Shown: one piece after another, positions 1 to 8,583 of the stretch | Position numbering within the stretch: the first letter of the stretch is position 1 | Layout: each line of letters opens with the position of its first letter | Origin: JAIXWP01 sp041391745 | GTDB lineage: Bacteria > Bacteroidota > Bacteroidia > Flavobacteriales_D > Sanyastnellaceae | Reading direction: 5' to 3' | Assembly (NCBI GenBank): GCA_041391745.1 | Contig: JAWKNK010000002.1 | Coordinates: forward strand, 62,001-126,000 | Length of the DNA: 64,000 bases | Program-made: the position numbers and the translations under genes | The notes under the pieces: generated by a model | Databases searched by the model: none | Told to the model about the DNA's origin: nothing | The model's input: the letters and a program-made list of their open reading frames with translations, nothing else

Positions 1-532
1 CGCAAACCCAGATATTGAGGTATTGCGTATTCGGCCATGCATTTACTCCACCTGTGGCAGTCGATTTTACTTGGTCATTTGTGCCAAAAGACGTTTGTGT
101 AGTACTTGTTCTTGTGATGCCCGTAGTTGGATTTCCGTTTGGATCAACCGTCGCCATGCAGAATTCAATTTCTGAGTCGGCAGCCACCGATGCGAATGCG
201 GCCGGCACGCTTGCAGCATCTGTATTTAATTTTCTAAAATCTTCATTGAGCACCCCTATTTGTGATAAGATTTGTGCATCAGAAATGTTCTCAATTGCGT
301 TATTGTACACGACGTGAACAACAACTGGTATGGTAATTACCGCGCGTTCTGCACCATTATAATTGGTGACAAACTCATTAGTAAATATTTCGATTTGCTC
401 ACGACGTTGTTGATACTTTGGATCAGTAAGCATCATATTCTGCTCTACGGCATCAGTTCCACATGTTCTTTGAGCGAATAGAGGCATTGAAAATAATACC
501 CCAATAATCAGAGAGAGAAGATGTCTAGTCAT
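1..532 (-). CDS. Secreted M43-type (pappalysin-like) zinc metalloprotease, N-terminal part
   Basis: The reading frame is open from ATG at 532 to the window edge, so only about 177 N-terminal residues are present. It starts with a signal peptide (MTRHLLSLIIGVLFSMPLFA) and continues with a CGTDAVEQNMM segment, an ITIPVVVHVVYNN strand and a SDAQILSQIGVLNEDFRKLN helix. This order is typical of the N-terminal region of Bacteroidota M43 metalloproteases (established family knowledge). The catalytic HExxH motif and any T9SS tail would lie beyond the window, so activity cannot be judged. The protein is probably exported. The neighbouring pnuC remnant is divergent and begins about 105 bp away. Confidence 0.8.
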   Translation of the reverse strand, partial: MTRHLLSLIIGVLFSMPLFAQRTCGTDAVEQNMMLTDPKYQQRREQIEIFTNEFVTNYNGAERAVITIPVVVHVVYNNAIENISDAQILSQIGVLNEDFRKLNTDAASVPAAFASVAADSEIEFCMATVDPNGNPTTGITRTSTTQTSFGTNDQVKSTATGGVNAWPNTQYLNIWVC

Positions 533-636
533 TTGTTCTTAAGTAATTTTTGAACTTGTTAAGGCCTGCAAATAAGTAAACAATTTTAAATTAATGTCGA
601 CGAAACTAGCAATATCATCGACGAAAACCACGTTTT

Positions 637-1172
637 ATGTCACGAAACGCCATTTTAGAGGCATTAGCGGTAATTTTTAATTTACTGTTTACGTATTTAT
701 ATTTAAATGGGCCGTTTGGTGTTTCCTATTTTGGAGTACTTGGCCCATTACTGCTGGGATTACTTTGTTGAAGAAGCAACTTTATGCCGAAGCTTTCCTT
801 CAGATCGTATACATCGGTTATGGTATTAGGATTCTTCAACATCGGAAATAACTGGAAACCAATGATTATTCAACCCAATTCGCACCTGTTAATTGTTGTA
901 CTGGATTATGTCCACCTTATTTTCAGGTTATTTGCTTTCAAAAAACCGATGCAAATTGCTCTTCATTGACAGTTTTACTACCGTATTTGGAATTATTGCA
1001 ACTTTCTTGGATGATGTACTTGATCAGAGAAGTTTTTATCTATTTGATGATTATTAATTTCGTTTCAATCATCATGTATACCAATAGAAGACTTTTTTGG
1101 GGAGCACTTATGTTTGTAATCTACTTCACGATGAGTGTCGATGGCTATTTTCAAATTGGAATTTTTACATGA
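637..1172 (+). pseudogene. pnuC: Nicotinamide mononucleotide/riboside transporter PnuC, broken by frameshifts
   Basis: No single frame spans the gene, but PnuC segments follow each other in order across all three frames. They are an N-terminal membrane segment (ALAVIFNLLFTYLYLNGPFG), then KQLYAEAFLQIVYIGYGI, then GFFNIGNNWKP, then FIDSFTTVFGIIATFL, and finally NFVSIIMYTNRRLFWGALMF with VIYFTMSVDGYFQ. PnuC is an inner-membrane facilitator that takes up nicotinamide riboside for NAD synthesis. At least five single-base shifts occur in about 535 bp. The last codons overlap the next gene as ATGA (1169-1172), the usual pnuC-nadR coupling. Protein-level conservation between breaks is good, so sequencing error is a serious alternative to decay. 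Confidence 0.8.
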
Positions 1173-1674
1173 AAATAATTGCAGTAACAGGCCCTTGAAA
1201 GTTCAAATCTTCCTTTGCGCGGTACACCGCAGATAGATTGCCGAATTCCCTATTTATCGAGGAGCATTCTCGGACATATTTAGAAAAGAATCATCCCGAT
1301 GGCAATTTTCCAAAATCAGCAATTTGCCATGCTCAACGCAAATTGCTATCTGGGAAAAAGCGCTGTCAAAAAAAGTAGATTACCTTATTCTAGATGGAGA
1401 CATCACCATTTATAAAATTTGGATAGAAGTAGTTTATGGTGAAAAATGCCCCAGATTGAGGAATATATCAAAGCACTCGAACCAACAATAACCGTTCGTG
1501 ATATTCCATGGATAGCAGATCCTTGAGGTAATCCAGAAAACAGGGAAGATCTATTTATCCTCTATAAACATGTGTTGTGAAACACTCAAAAGACCTTACA
1601 TCACCTTAGAAGGGCCTATTGAAACCAGAAATAATTCTACGTTCGATCTAGTAAGCAGAAAGCACCTTCCATAA
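1169..1674 (+). pseudogene. NadR-like ATPase / ribosylnicotinamide kinase, broken
   Basis: It starts MKIIAVTGP, the beginning of a P-loop, and is immediately interrupted. In other frames it continues with FIEEHSRTYLEKNHPDGNFP, then CHAQRKLLSGK, then DYLILDGDITIYKIWIEVVY, then YIKALEPTITVRDIPW(I)ADPL with NPENREDLFILYKHVL, and then RPYITLEGPIETR. This matches the Bacteroidota NadR-type ATPase that follows PnuC and phosphorylates nicotinamide riboside. The order and the overlap with pnuC make a two-gene salvage operon likely. Several indels and at least one in-frame stop are present. The end at 1674 is the stop of the last readable frame and is uncertain. Confidence 0.7.
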
Positions 1675-2037
1675 ATGAATTTGAATAGACTATTCCTAAA
1701 AGTGCCCCAGAGAATTAGCCACAAATCGAATGGGTCAGATGTTCTTCCTATAAAAACATTCCCTTGAATAAATTCTAGAATCCACCATATCCCAGAGCCA
1801 TCACTAAAGCTACGGTTCTAGCGTATTCGTTTAGTGGTCTGCTTGTGCTTTGCTTCTTAAAAGAAACAATAAGCATGTTTACCCATAGAGCGAAGATGGC
1901 GATGTGTACTAATTTGTCAAACTTGGAAAAGTCCCATAAGTCTTCATAGACTATGTCACCTCCTGGGATGCTATAGATGAAAAATAATGGCCGCCCAAAA
2001 AATTGGAACGGCCATATGTCGAAATATATTCTTCACT
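1675..2037 (-). pseudogene. VanZ-family membrane protein, frameshifted
   Basis: Reading the minus strand across frames gives HMAVPIFWAAIIFIYSIPGG, then DLWDFSKFDKLVHIAIFALW, then ALGYGG, then ILEFIQGNVFIGRTSDPFDL. The PGG...DKLVHIAIFA and LEFIQ...GRTSDPFDL motifs are diagnostic of the VanZ-like family. These are small integral membrane proteins of unclear function in Bacteroidota. The start is probably GTG at 2037 or ATG at 2016. The gene follows gcvH on the same strand, an arrangement I recall as common in flavobacteria (not checked here). At least three indels disrupt it. The 3' end is not clear and may overlap the convergent nadR-like gene. Confidence 0.65.
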
Positions 2038-2040
2038 GAA

Positions 2041-2419
2041 TTATGCTACCACTGCTTTATAAGCGTCTGCATCCATCAAAGATGAAGTGTCTTTGCGCCA
2101 GCATCCATTTTCACTTTAATCATCCATCCTGATCCATAAGGGTCTTGTTCACGCAGCAGGATTGTCTTCCAACTCTGAATTCACTTCGATGATAGTTCCT
2201 GATACAGGCATAAACAAATCAGAAACGGTTTTTTACCGCTTCAACTGTTCCGAAAACAGCATGTTCTGCCATGGTCTCTCCGTTGGTTTCAATTTCAACG
2301 AAAACGATATCACCCAATTCACTTTGAGCAAAATCTGTAATGCCAATAGTGGCAACATCACCTTCGATGCGAACCCACTCGGTGGTCTTTTGTGTACTTT
2401 AATTAGAAGGAAAATTCAT
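2041..2419 (-). pseudogene. gcvH: Glycine cleavage system H protein, frameshifted
   Basis: From ATG at 2419 the product reads MNFPSN, then WVRIEGDVATIGITDFAQSE and LGDIVFVEIETNGETMAEHA, with VFGTVEAVK next and DADAYKAVVA at the end (TAA 2041-2043). GcvH is the lipoyl carrier that shuttles the aminomethyl group in glycine cleavage. The lipoyl lysine sits in the VEAVK segment (ESVKA-type motif in relatives). Two nearly compensating indels lie right after the start, and further indels follow the VEAVK region. A broken single-copy core gene with so well-preserved protein sequence points to base-calling or assembly error. Confidence 0.85.
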
Positions 2420-2502
2420 TGTTAACTTCAAAATTTGTTGCCAAAAATAGAATAAATACTTAAAGCTGCACTTTCGAGCGCGCAATCTCTTAATAAAATA
2501 AT

Positions 2503-2880
2503 ATGTCAACTCTACTATTCTTATTTTGCCTTTTTATTGGCTTGGCCGGGGAATGAGCGGGTTCGTCGGAATCGGTGGTGGAATGGTGATCGTTGGATTA
2601 GTTTTTCTACTTGGTGCATCTCAAATGCTAGCTCAAGGAACAAGCCTCGCCATGTTGATGTTTCCTGTTGGGAATTCTTATGCTTTACAATTACTATAAA
2701 GCTGGAAATGTAAACTTCAACTATGTGCTCATCATGGGCGCTGCATTTATACTCGGGAGCTATTTCGGTTCCAAATACGCACTCAAAATTTCCGAGCACA
2801 AAGTGAAACTCATCTTCGGAATTTTTCTTCTATACCTAGCGGTGAAATTAATATGGGGAGCTGCTAAAAACTTAAGCTAG
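2503..2880 (+). pseudogene. TSUP (TauE/SafE-like) half-size membrane permease, frameshifted
   Basis: Starting at ATG 2503 the protein is MSTLLFLFCLFIGLAG; in the next frame it is MSGFVGIGGGMVIVGLVFLL plus GASQMLAQGTSLAMLMFPVG, and then, after a second shift, ILMLYNYYKAGNVNFNYVLI through GSYFGSKYALKISEHKVKLI. The SGFVGIGGG and QGTSLA motifs identify the sulfite-exporter TauE/SafE (TSUP) superfamily. At about 126 residues it is a single four-helix half, a form known in Bacteroidota. One missing base after GGCCGGGG and one extra A near 2672 explain the breaks. It converges on and overlaps the proline dehydrogenase 3' end by 9 bp. Confidence 0.8.
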
Positions 2881-4050
2881 TTTTCTGCGCTTTCTTTCTT
2901 TAATAATCAAGCTGAGCTCTCTGCCGGTTTGGCCTTTTACACTTGTATTTTCCTTTGCTCTTCTAATGAGATAAGGAATCACCTCACGTATCGGTCCGTA
3001 CGGAACATACTTGGCAACATTGTAGCCTCCATTTGCAAGATTGAAACTGATGTGATCGCTCATTCCAAAAAGTTGCGCGAAATAAACTCTTTCGTCATTT
3101 CTTGCAATACCCTTTTGATCAAGCATTTGCGCCAATTTCATATTGCTTTCTTCATTATGCGAACCGCAGCAGATGGCAATATCATTGATATTTTCTACAC
3201 AATATTCTAATGCTAAATTGAAGTCACGATCCGAAGCTTCTTTGTTGGGTTGAATAGGATCTTGATAGCCTTTTTCTTCGGCACGGGCCCTTTCTTTTTC
3301 CATATACGCGCCGCGCACCAACTTAAACCCTAATTTATATCCTTTGCTTTTCGCCTCATCATGACAACGCTTTAAAAATGCAAGGCGGTCGTGACGATAC
3401 AATTGAATAGTATTGAAAACAATGGCCTTTGTTCCATTATAAAGCTCCATCATTTCATTGGTCAAATCATCAATTGCATCTTGAATCCAACTATCCTCCG
3501 CATCGATAAAAACAGGAGTTCCAGTTTTGGCCGACAACGCACAGATACGGTCAACTCTTGATCGCACGCGCTGCCACTCAGCTACTTCCGCATCTGACAA
3601 CTCTTCTTTAGCATTTACTTTTTCGAGTAAAGCGAATCGAGCCACACCCGTCACTTTAAAAACACAAAATGGAATGTGCTTGTTGTTATGAGCAGTTTGA
3701 ATTGTTTTTAACGTCTCTTCTGCAGTAGCATCAAAATCCTTTTCCGACTCCTTTCCTTCAACAGAATAATCCAGTATTGTTCCGATGTTTCCTTCATCGA
3801 GAAGCTTAGTAGCGCGAGCACATTCTGCAATGGTTTCGCCACCACAAAACTGCTTGAATATGTTTCCCTTAATTGCCCAGCCAATTGGAATGTGAAGTGA
3901 TAAAGCAATATTGGTCATCACATCTCCCACTTTGACAAGTGCAGGATTTCCAATCAGCTTGAATAGATAATATGCTTTCTTCAAATCGCCATTCGACTTG
4001 CTCTTGAAAGCCACTTCGGTATTTTCAAAAGAAACAGGTGCAGGTTCCAT
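2872..4050 (-). CDS. Proline dehydrogenase
   Basis: This is a monofunctional FAD-dependent proline dehydrogenase that oxidises proline to pyrroline-5-carboxylate. The 392-residue product has the TIM-barrel motifs of the PRODH family: TPVFIDAEDSWIQ, YKLGFKLVRGAYMEKERA, CCGSHNEES, VYFAQLFGMSDHISF and YVPYGPIREVIPYLIRR (substrate and FAD binding end of the barrel). I chose ATG at 4050 (MEPAPVSFENTEVAF). A further in-frame TTG at 4083 would extend the protein into the low-complexity repeat and looks spurious. No delta-1-pyrroline-5-carboxylate dehydrogenase is adjacent. The 3' end overlaps the convergent TSUP gene. Confidence 0.93.
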   Translation of the reverse strand: MEPAPVSFENTEVAFKSKSNGDLKKAYYLFKLIGNPALVKVGDVMTNIALSLHIPIGWAIKGNIFKQFCGGETIAECARATKLLDEGNIGTILDYSVEGKESEKDFDATAEETLKTIQTAHNNKHIPFCVFKVTGVARFALLEKVNAKEELSDAEVAEWQRVRSRVDRICALSAKTGTPVFIDAEDSWIQDAIDDLTNEMMELYNGTKAIVFNTIQLYRHDRLAFLKRCHDEAKSKGYKLGFKLVRGAYMEKERARAEEKGYQDPIQPNKEASDRDFNLALEYCVENINDIAICCGSHNEESNMKLAQMLDQKGIARNDERVYFAQLFGMSDHISFNLANGGYNVAKYVPYGPIREVIPYLIRRAKENTSVKGQTGRELSLIIKERKRRKLA

Positions 4051-4260
4051 TGCGCGAAGATATTCAAAGATTTGAGGAGACAAGAAGACAAGGATTCAAT
4101 AATTCGAGGATTCAAGAAGACGATGATTCGAGGATTCAAGGAGACACTTGTCCCGAACTTGATTCGGGAAGAAGACAAGGAAACAAAGATTCAAGGATTC
4201 GAGGATTCATCCTTCGACAAGCTCAGGAACCAGGATTCAGGGAGGCGAAGTAGAAAAGTA

Positions 4261-4291
4261 AAGAGCAGCAAAACAAAGTTTTGCTGCTCTT
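4261..4291. other. Perfect 14-bp hairpin inside the repeat block
   Basis: AAGAGCAGCAAAAC, loop AAA, then the exact reverse complement. It could act as a terminator, but no transcribed gene clearly ends here: proline dehydrogenase reads away from it and the T9SS gene has its own hairpin at 4499-4518. The U-run is weak on both sides. Confidence 0.5.
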
Positions 4292-4498
4292 TGCCATTTA
4301 TAATGTCCCATCAGGGCCCTCGAGCGTAGCGCTAGCGTAGCGAGAGGCGGGGGACAAGGAACGAGAAACAAGGAACAAGGAACAAGAAGCAAGGAACCAA
4401 AAAACAAGGAACAAGAAACAAGGAACAAGAAACAAGGAACTTAAGAAACAAGGATTCGAGAATTCGGAAATTCGAGGATTCAGAGGATAAAACAAAAA

Positions 4499-4520
4499 CC
4501 CCCGGACATTGTCCGGGGTT
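4499..4520 (-). terminator. Rho-independent terminator of the T9SS multidomain gene
   Basis: CCCCGGAC, loop ATT, GTCCGGGG. On the minus strand the stem is followed by G then TTTTTGTTTT. It lies about 65 bp beyond the stop codon of the gene ending at 4583. Confidence 0.8.
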
Positions 4521-4582
4521 TTATGTTCGAGGATTCAAGGATTCAAGAATTCAATTCTCTCATTCTTTCATTCCCTAATTCT

Positions 4583-7500
4583 CTATTTGATAATCACGCG
4601 CTCCATCATCACCGTTTCACCATCGATGATCTGAACGTTGTACATTCCAGATGACAACTTCGTGTCGAATAGAATGGTACCGTTGAATGAATTGTTCACG
4701 CTGTATTGGTTCGAAGTAATTACTCTTCCCAATGCGTCGATTACATTCACTTGAACAGTCTCTGAAGTGATGCCTGTCAATTGAATATTGATCATCTCTG
4801 TTTTGGATTTGGATAAAGCTTCACTGAACGCTCAGCAATTACACTTGTCAAACTTGGAGTAGCATTACCACCTTCAGTAGTCATACCTGCGCTTCCCGCG
4901 ATACACAACATTTGTGAAGAACCATAAGTTCCAGGACCGTAAGAGAACAATGGACGAACGCGTACCAAATAGTAATCTCCAGGTTGAACTCCACTGATTG
5001 AAGTGGTTCTGATGTAACGGCTATTTGCGTTCACAGCAACTACTGGATCAATGAAATAGCGTTACCAAATTCATCTGCTAAAGTGAACTCCCACTCATAT
5101 CCTGATACACCACATACAATAGCATCGGTTCCGATGAATGATCCAATGTTGCGAGTAGTAGGACAACGGTCTGTACTACGAAGTGACACAGGTAGATGAT
5201 CTAGGATAGTGATGGAATACACCGGGCTGGTTACAACAACAGTTGTTGGGTTACCCGCTGCATCATTTTAGATGAATGTTGATGTGAACACAGCAGAATA
5301 AGTATGACCATACTGCAATCCACCAAACGCAGAGAACATAATTTGAGTTGCTGAGCTTGATGCAGTGTAAGTGGTGATGCCATCCTCTGCAGTCAATGTT
5401 GCGCCGTAGATTTGAGCACCATTCCAGTCACACTTCAAATAAGTACAAAGGCTAGTAAATGTTGTTCCATTGTCTGGAGCACTTGGAGCCAAGTTTTGAA
5501 TACAAGTGGTTACTGTTCCAACAGATGAAGCGTTGAAGTTTCTTACAAGTACATAATAAGTAGTACCAGGAGTAAGGTTGTTAGCAACCAAAATCTCAGA
5601 ACCTGTTGTTGTTTCATTTTCTACACCATACAAAGTATGAGCAGCATCGTGAAGTTCTAACACAACATCACAAGCCACAAGTAGAAGTGATACGCGCACC
5701 GTTTGTTTGAGCTACAGCTTGTAATACCATACTCTTGACCTGCACCAACTGGAGCAGTTGTAGTAGCCTCAGGAGAAGGTGTGGCGTTCGTTAAGTTCAC
5801 TGTTCTGTTTGCACATGCAGGGAAAGATGCACCTACAACACTTGTAGCATTAGAGAAATTGTCATTTGCAATAGCTGAAACCGAACATCCCTCGTTTTAC
5901 CAGTCCATCACAATCATCATCTGTGCTGTTTCCGCAAACTTCTGTTGCACCGGGGTGAATATTACTATTCAAATCATCGCAGTCGTTGTCGAGCAAACTG
6001 TACCCCAATCCTGGATCTGTGCATAATGAAACAGCAGCACCCGAGCCATACCCATCTAAATCTTGGTCTACATAATAATTTGTTGCAAACAAACAAGAAC
6101 CGTCATCCACATTCGCCGAAGCATTGTAGTTGCATGCAGTATTATTGGTACAACCTTCAAAACAATCAGCACAAGCTCCGAAGCATACTATATCTAAAGT
6201 GATATCACTAGTAACTGTAATTGATCGGTTTAAGTTTCCAAAACCATCATCGACTCCACAGCCTGAAGGAACGGTTTCGGCACCGGGCCAATCGTTATCA
6301 TTGATAAATTTATACTCATAAGTAGTGCCTTCATTCAATGTCAAGGTCACTTCATAAATTCCATTTGTCGAAGGATCAGATAATGCAATACCTCCTGCTT
6401 GCCAAGTAGGATAACCATTATCAAAACTTCCCGCAACGTGCACTCCATTCGGAGAAACACTTTGGAAATTCATATTCACTCTAAAAGTTACATCATACTG
6501 CACAGAACAAGCTGCGCATTCTCCATAGCAAATCGCTTCTAAAGTGAGGTCAGATGCACCAAGAGTGAAAAATCTATTTCCGCTTCCATTCACACAACCC
6601 GATGGTATTTCTGCAAAAGGCCAATCATTGCCATTCACGAATTTGTACTCATAATATATACCTTCAGTTAGTGTCAATGTAAGCGTATAGATGCCGTCCA
6701 TATCACTGTCGTCCATAGCCAATCCAGCAGGATCCCAATCCACGTAGCCATCAGAACCAAAGTTACCTGCAAGATGAACACCGTTAGGAGATACCGTTTG
6801 GTTGTTCATGTTTACCTGAAATGTTACATCGAAATTTCCTGCCGATGGAATACAATCTGCGCATGACGCGAAACAAACTTCGGTAGTAGTGCTATTTGAG
6901 GTACCAACTGAATAGAATCTGTTTCCTCCTTCTGAAGCACAACCACCAGGAACAGCCTCATCAAAACCCCAATTATTGCCGTTTACAAACTTGTATTCAT
7001 AATAATAGCCTTCGGCAAGTGTCAAGGTTACTTCATAGACTTGGTCCATGTCTGGGTCGAGCATTTCAATAGCAGCTGGATCCCACGCAGCTAGCGTGTG
7101 AGGCGCAGGTGTATAATCGAAACTTCCTGCTAAGTGTACTCCGTTTGGAGAAACAGAAACACTTTGCATGTCTACCACGAATGTTACATCATGAAACTGC
7201 GGGTTCGAGGCACAAAATGAACATTCACCATAGCAAATGACCGGTAAAACAACATCAGATGTGCCCAAATTATACGCACGGTTACCACCTACATTACATT
7301 CACCTGGCACGTTTTCAGCAAATGGCCAATCATTACCATTAATGTATTTGAATTGATATTCAAATCCAGCTACTAAATCCAACGTGACTTCATAAATATT
7401 CTCGGCATTACCGTCTAATAATTGAATTACCGATGGATCCCAATTGACATAGGCAGGGTTCTCAGCCGGGCCCGTATAATCTGGATCTGCAAAATTTCCT

Positions 7501-7622
7501 GCAATGTGCACACCACTTCCAGAAACTGTCTGGTTAGTCATATCCACTCGAAAAGTAATCTGATAAGCGCTCGCGGTGAAGAAGGCGAGCACTAATGCTG
7601 CCAATGACAAAATCTTCTTCAT
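4583..7622 (-). pseudogene. Secreted T9SS multidomain protein with four CBM-like repeats and a MopE-type motif, frameshifted
   Basis: ATG at 7622 gives a signal peptide (MKKILSLAALVLAFFTASA). Four homologous repeats follow at about residues 21-137, 144-257, 264-372 and 376-487. Each has VTFxVxM...SPNGVHxAGSF..., YEVTLTL...YEYKFxNGNDW and a terminal CYGECxxC-like cysteine cluster; the fold resembles starch-binding or isoamylase-type E-set modules. Next come a GCTNNTACNYNASANVDDGS motif (490-509) and a MopE-type metal-binding motif (NDCDDLNSNIHPGATEVC). The frame then breaks near 5880. The remainder continues in other frames (ANDNFSNATSV..., PGTTYYVLVRNFNAS, YPNP) to a T9SS type A tail ending VIIK at 4583. 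Four or five indels split a protein of about 1,010 residues. A surface adhesin or glycan-binding role is inferred. Confidence 0.8.
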
Positions 7623-7767
7623 GTTTAAATGTGGTTTGGTAAGGTTGTACAAATAGTATCTTAACAAACATATAAAAAAATAAGTAAGTGTACATTAAAC
7701 ACTTACCAATTATTTTATGTCGGTCATTGGTTTATTTTTTATCTTCCGCACCTATTCCTTGACCATA

Positions 7768-8583
7768 GTGAGAAAATTAATATTCATTTTTATTTTATCG
7801 AGTGTTTTCGGGCATTTTGCGAATGCTCAGACAGCAGAAGGTGCGCGTGTTGCGGGATTGGCAGGAACAGCGGTGACGCTCAACGATCATTTTTCAGCCT
7901 TTCATAATCAGGCAGGACTGGCCCATATTACGTCTCCAACTTTTGGCGCTTATTACCAAAATCGTTTTTTAATAAAAGAATTAGGTGACAAAGGAATCGT
8001 TGCTGCCACAAAATTGGGGGCAGGAGCATTTGCAGTATCCTATTCTTCATTTGGCTATTCCGCATTCAACCAGTCTAAAATGGGTCTTGGATATGGTCTA
8101 AAACTCAGCGATAAGTTCAGTATCGGCGTTCAAATGAATTACCACAGTCTGCGCATCGCTGAAGGGTATGGTGTAAGTCGTTCCTTTTCAGTAGAAGGAG
8201 GTTTCATTTATAAAATGAATCAAGAACTCACCCTTGCAGGTCACATTGAAAATGCGAATCGAAGCAAGCTCACTGAGTATAATGATGAAAGAAGTCCTTC
8301 CACTTTGCGCTTTGGAGCGTCGTATACTTTTTCAGAAAAAGTAGTTCTACTTGGACAAGTGCAACAAACCACACAGCAAAAAGTTGTGGGCAGCGGAGCA
8401 GTTGAATATACACTAAAAGATGCCATAGTTTTGCGCGCCGGTTTTGCTTCCAATCCAGCCCTTTCATCATTTGGCTTTGGTTGGAAATCCTCTACGTTTC
8501 GCGCAGACATTGCTACTTCCTACCACAGCGTGCTTGGATTTAGCCCTCAGATCTCATTGTCATTTTGCCCTGGAGGATTTTAA
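7768..8583 (+). CDS. PorV/PorQ-like outer-membrane beta-barrel protein
   Basis: The product of about 271 residues starts with a signal peptide if GTG 7768 is used (VRKLIFIFILSSVFGHFANA, cleaved before Q). An ATG at 7717 in the same frame would add 17 residues before the signal peptide and is less likely. The mature part has the GARVAGLAGTAVTLND...AFHNQAGLA signature of PorV/PorQ-family barrels, in which PorV anchors T9SS cargo at the surface. The alternating hydrophobic pattern and the terminal aromatic SLSFCPGGF suit an outer-membrane barrel. The stop overlaps the next start (TAATG, 8581-8585), so the two genes are translationally coupled. Whether it is PorV itself or a paralogue cannot be decided. 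Confidence 0.7.
   Translation: MRKLIFIFILSSVFGHFANAQTAEGARVAGLAGTAVTLNDHFSAFHNQAGLAHITSPTFGAYYQNRFLIKELGDKGIVAATKLGAGAFAVSYSSFGYSAFNQSKMGLGYGLKLSDKFSIGVQMNYHSLRIAEGYGVSRSFSVEGGFIYKMNQELTLAGHIENANRSKLTEYNDERSPSTLRFGASYTFSEKVVLLGQVQQTTQQKVVGSGAVEYTLKDAIVLRAGFASNPALSSFGFGWKSSTFRADIATSYHSVLGFSPQISLSFCPGGF

Larger units (their letters stand above)
4084..4560. repeat. Low-complexity intergenic word repeats (GGATTCAAG / GGAACAAGA families)
   Basis: About 480 bp hold no credible gene. The plus strand is purine-rich and built from imperfect short words: GAGGATTCAAG and CAAGGATTCGAG at 4090-4210 and again at 4450-4555, and CAAGGAACAAGAAA in tandem at 4355-4450. Embedded are short palindromic patches, TCCCGAACTTGATTCGGGA near 4151-4169 and CCTTCGACAAGCTCAGG near 4211-4227, and a GCGTAGCGCTAGCGTAGCGAG block near 4324-4345. 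Small ORFs here simply translate the repeats and are not annotated. Confidence 0.75.

Noticed and set aside
15..317. 100-codon plus-strand frame at the left edge
   Set aside because: The minus strand carries a clear signal peptide and M43 protease sequence over the same bases, so this is a shadow.
2521..2799. 92-codon minus-strand frame over the TSUP gene
   Set aside because: It is antisense to TSUP motifs (SGFVGIGGG, QGTSLA) and shows no family signature.
3780..4120. Upstream TTG start for proline dehydrogenase at 4083
   Set aside because: It would add 11 residues encoded at the edge of the repeat block; ATG 4050 fits the family N-terminus better.
4038..4495. Overlapping reading frames of 60-85 codons on both strands in the repeat block
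   Set aside because: They only translate the low-complexity words and have no domain or start signal.
4583..7622. Separate small genes for each open piece of the T9SS protein
   Set aside because: Consecutive pieces join exactly when one base is added or removed, and only the outer ones carry a signal peptide and a sorting tail.
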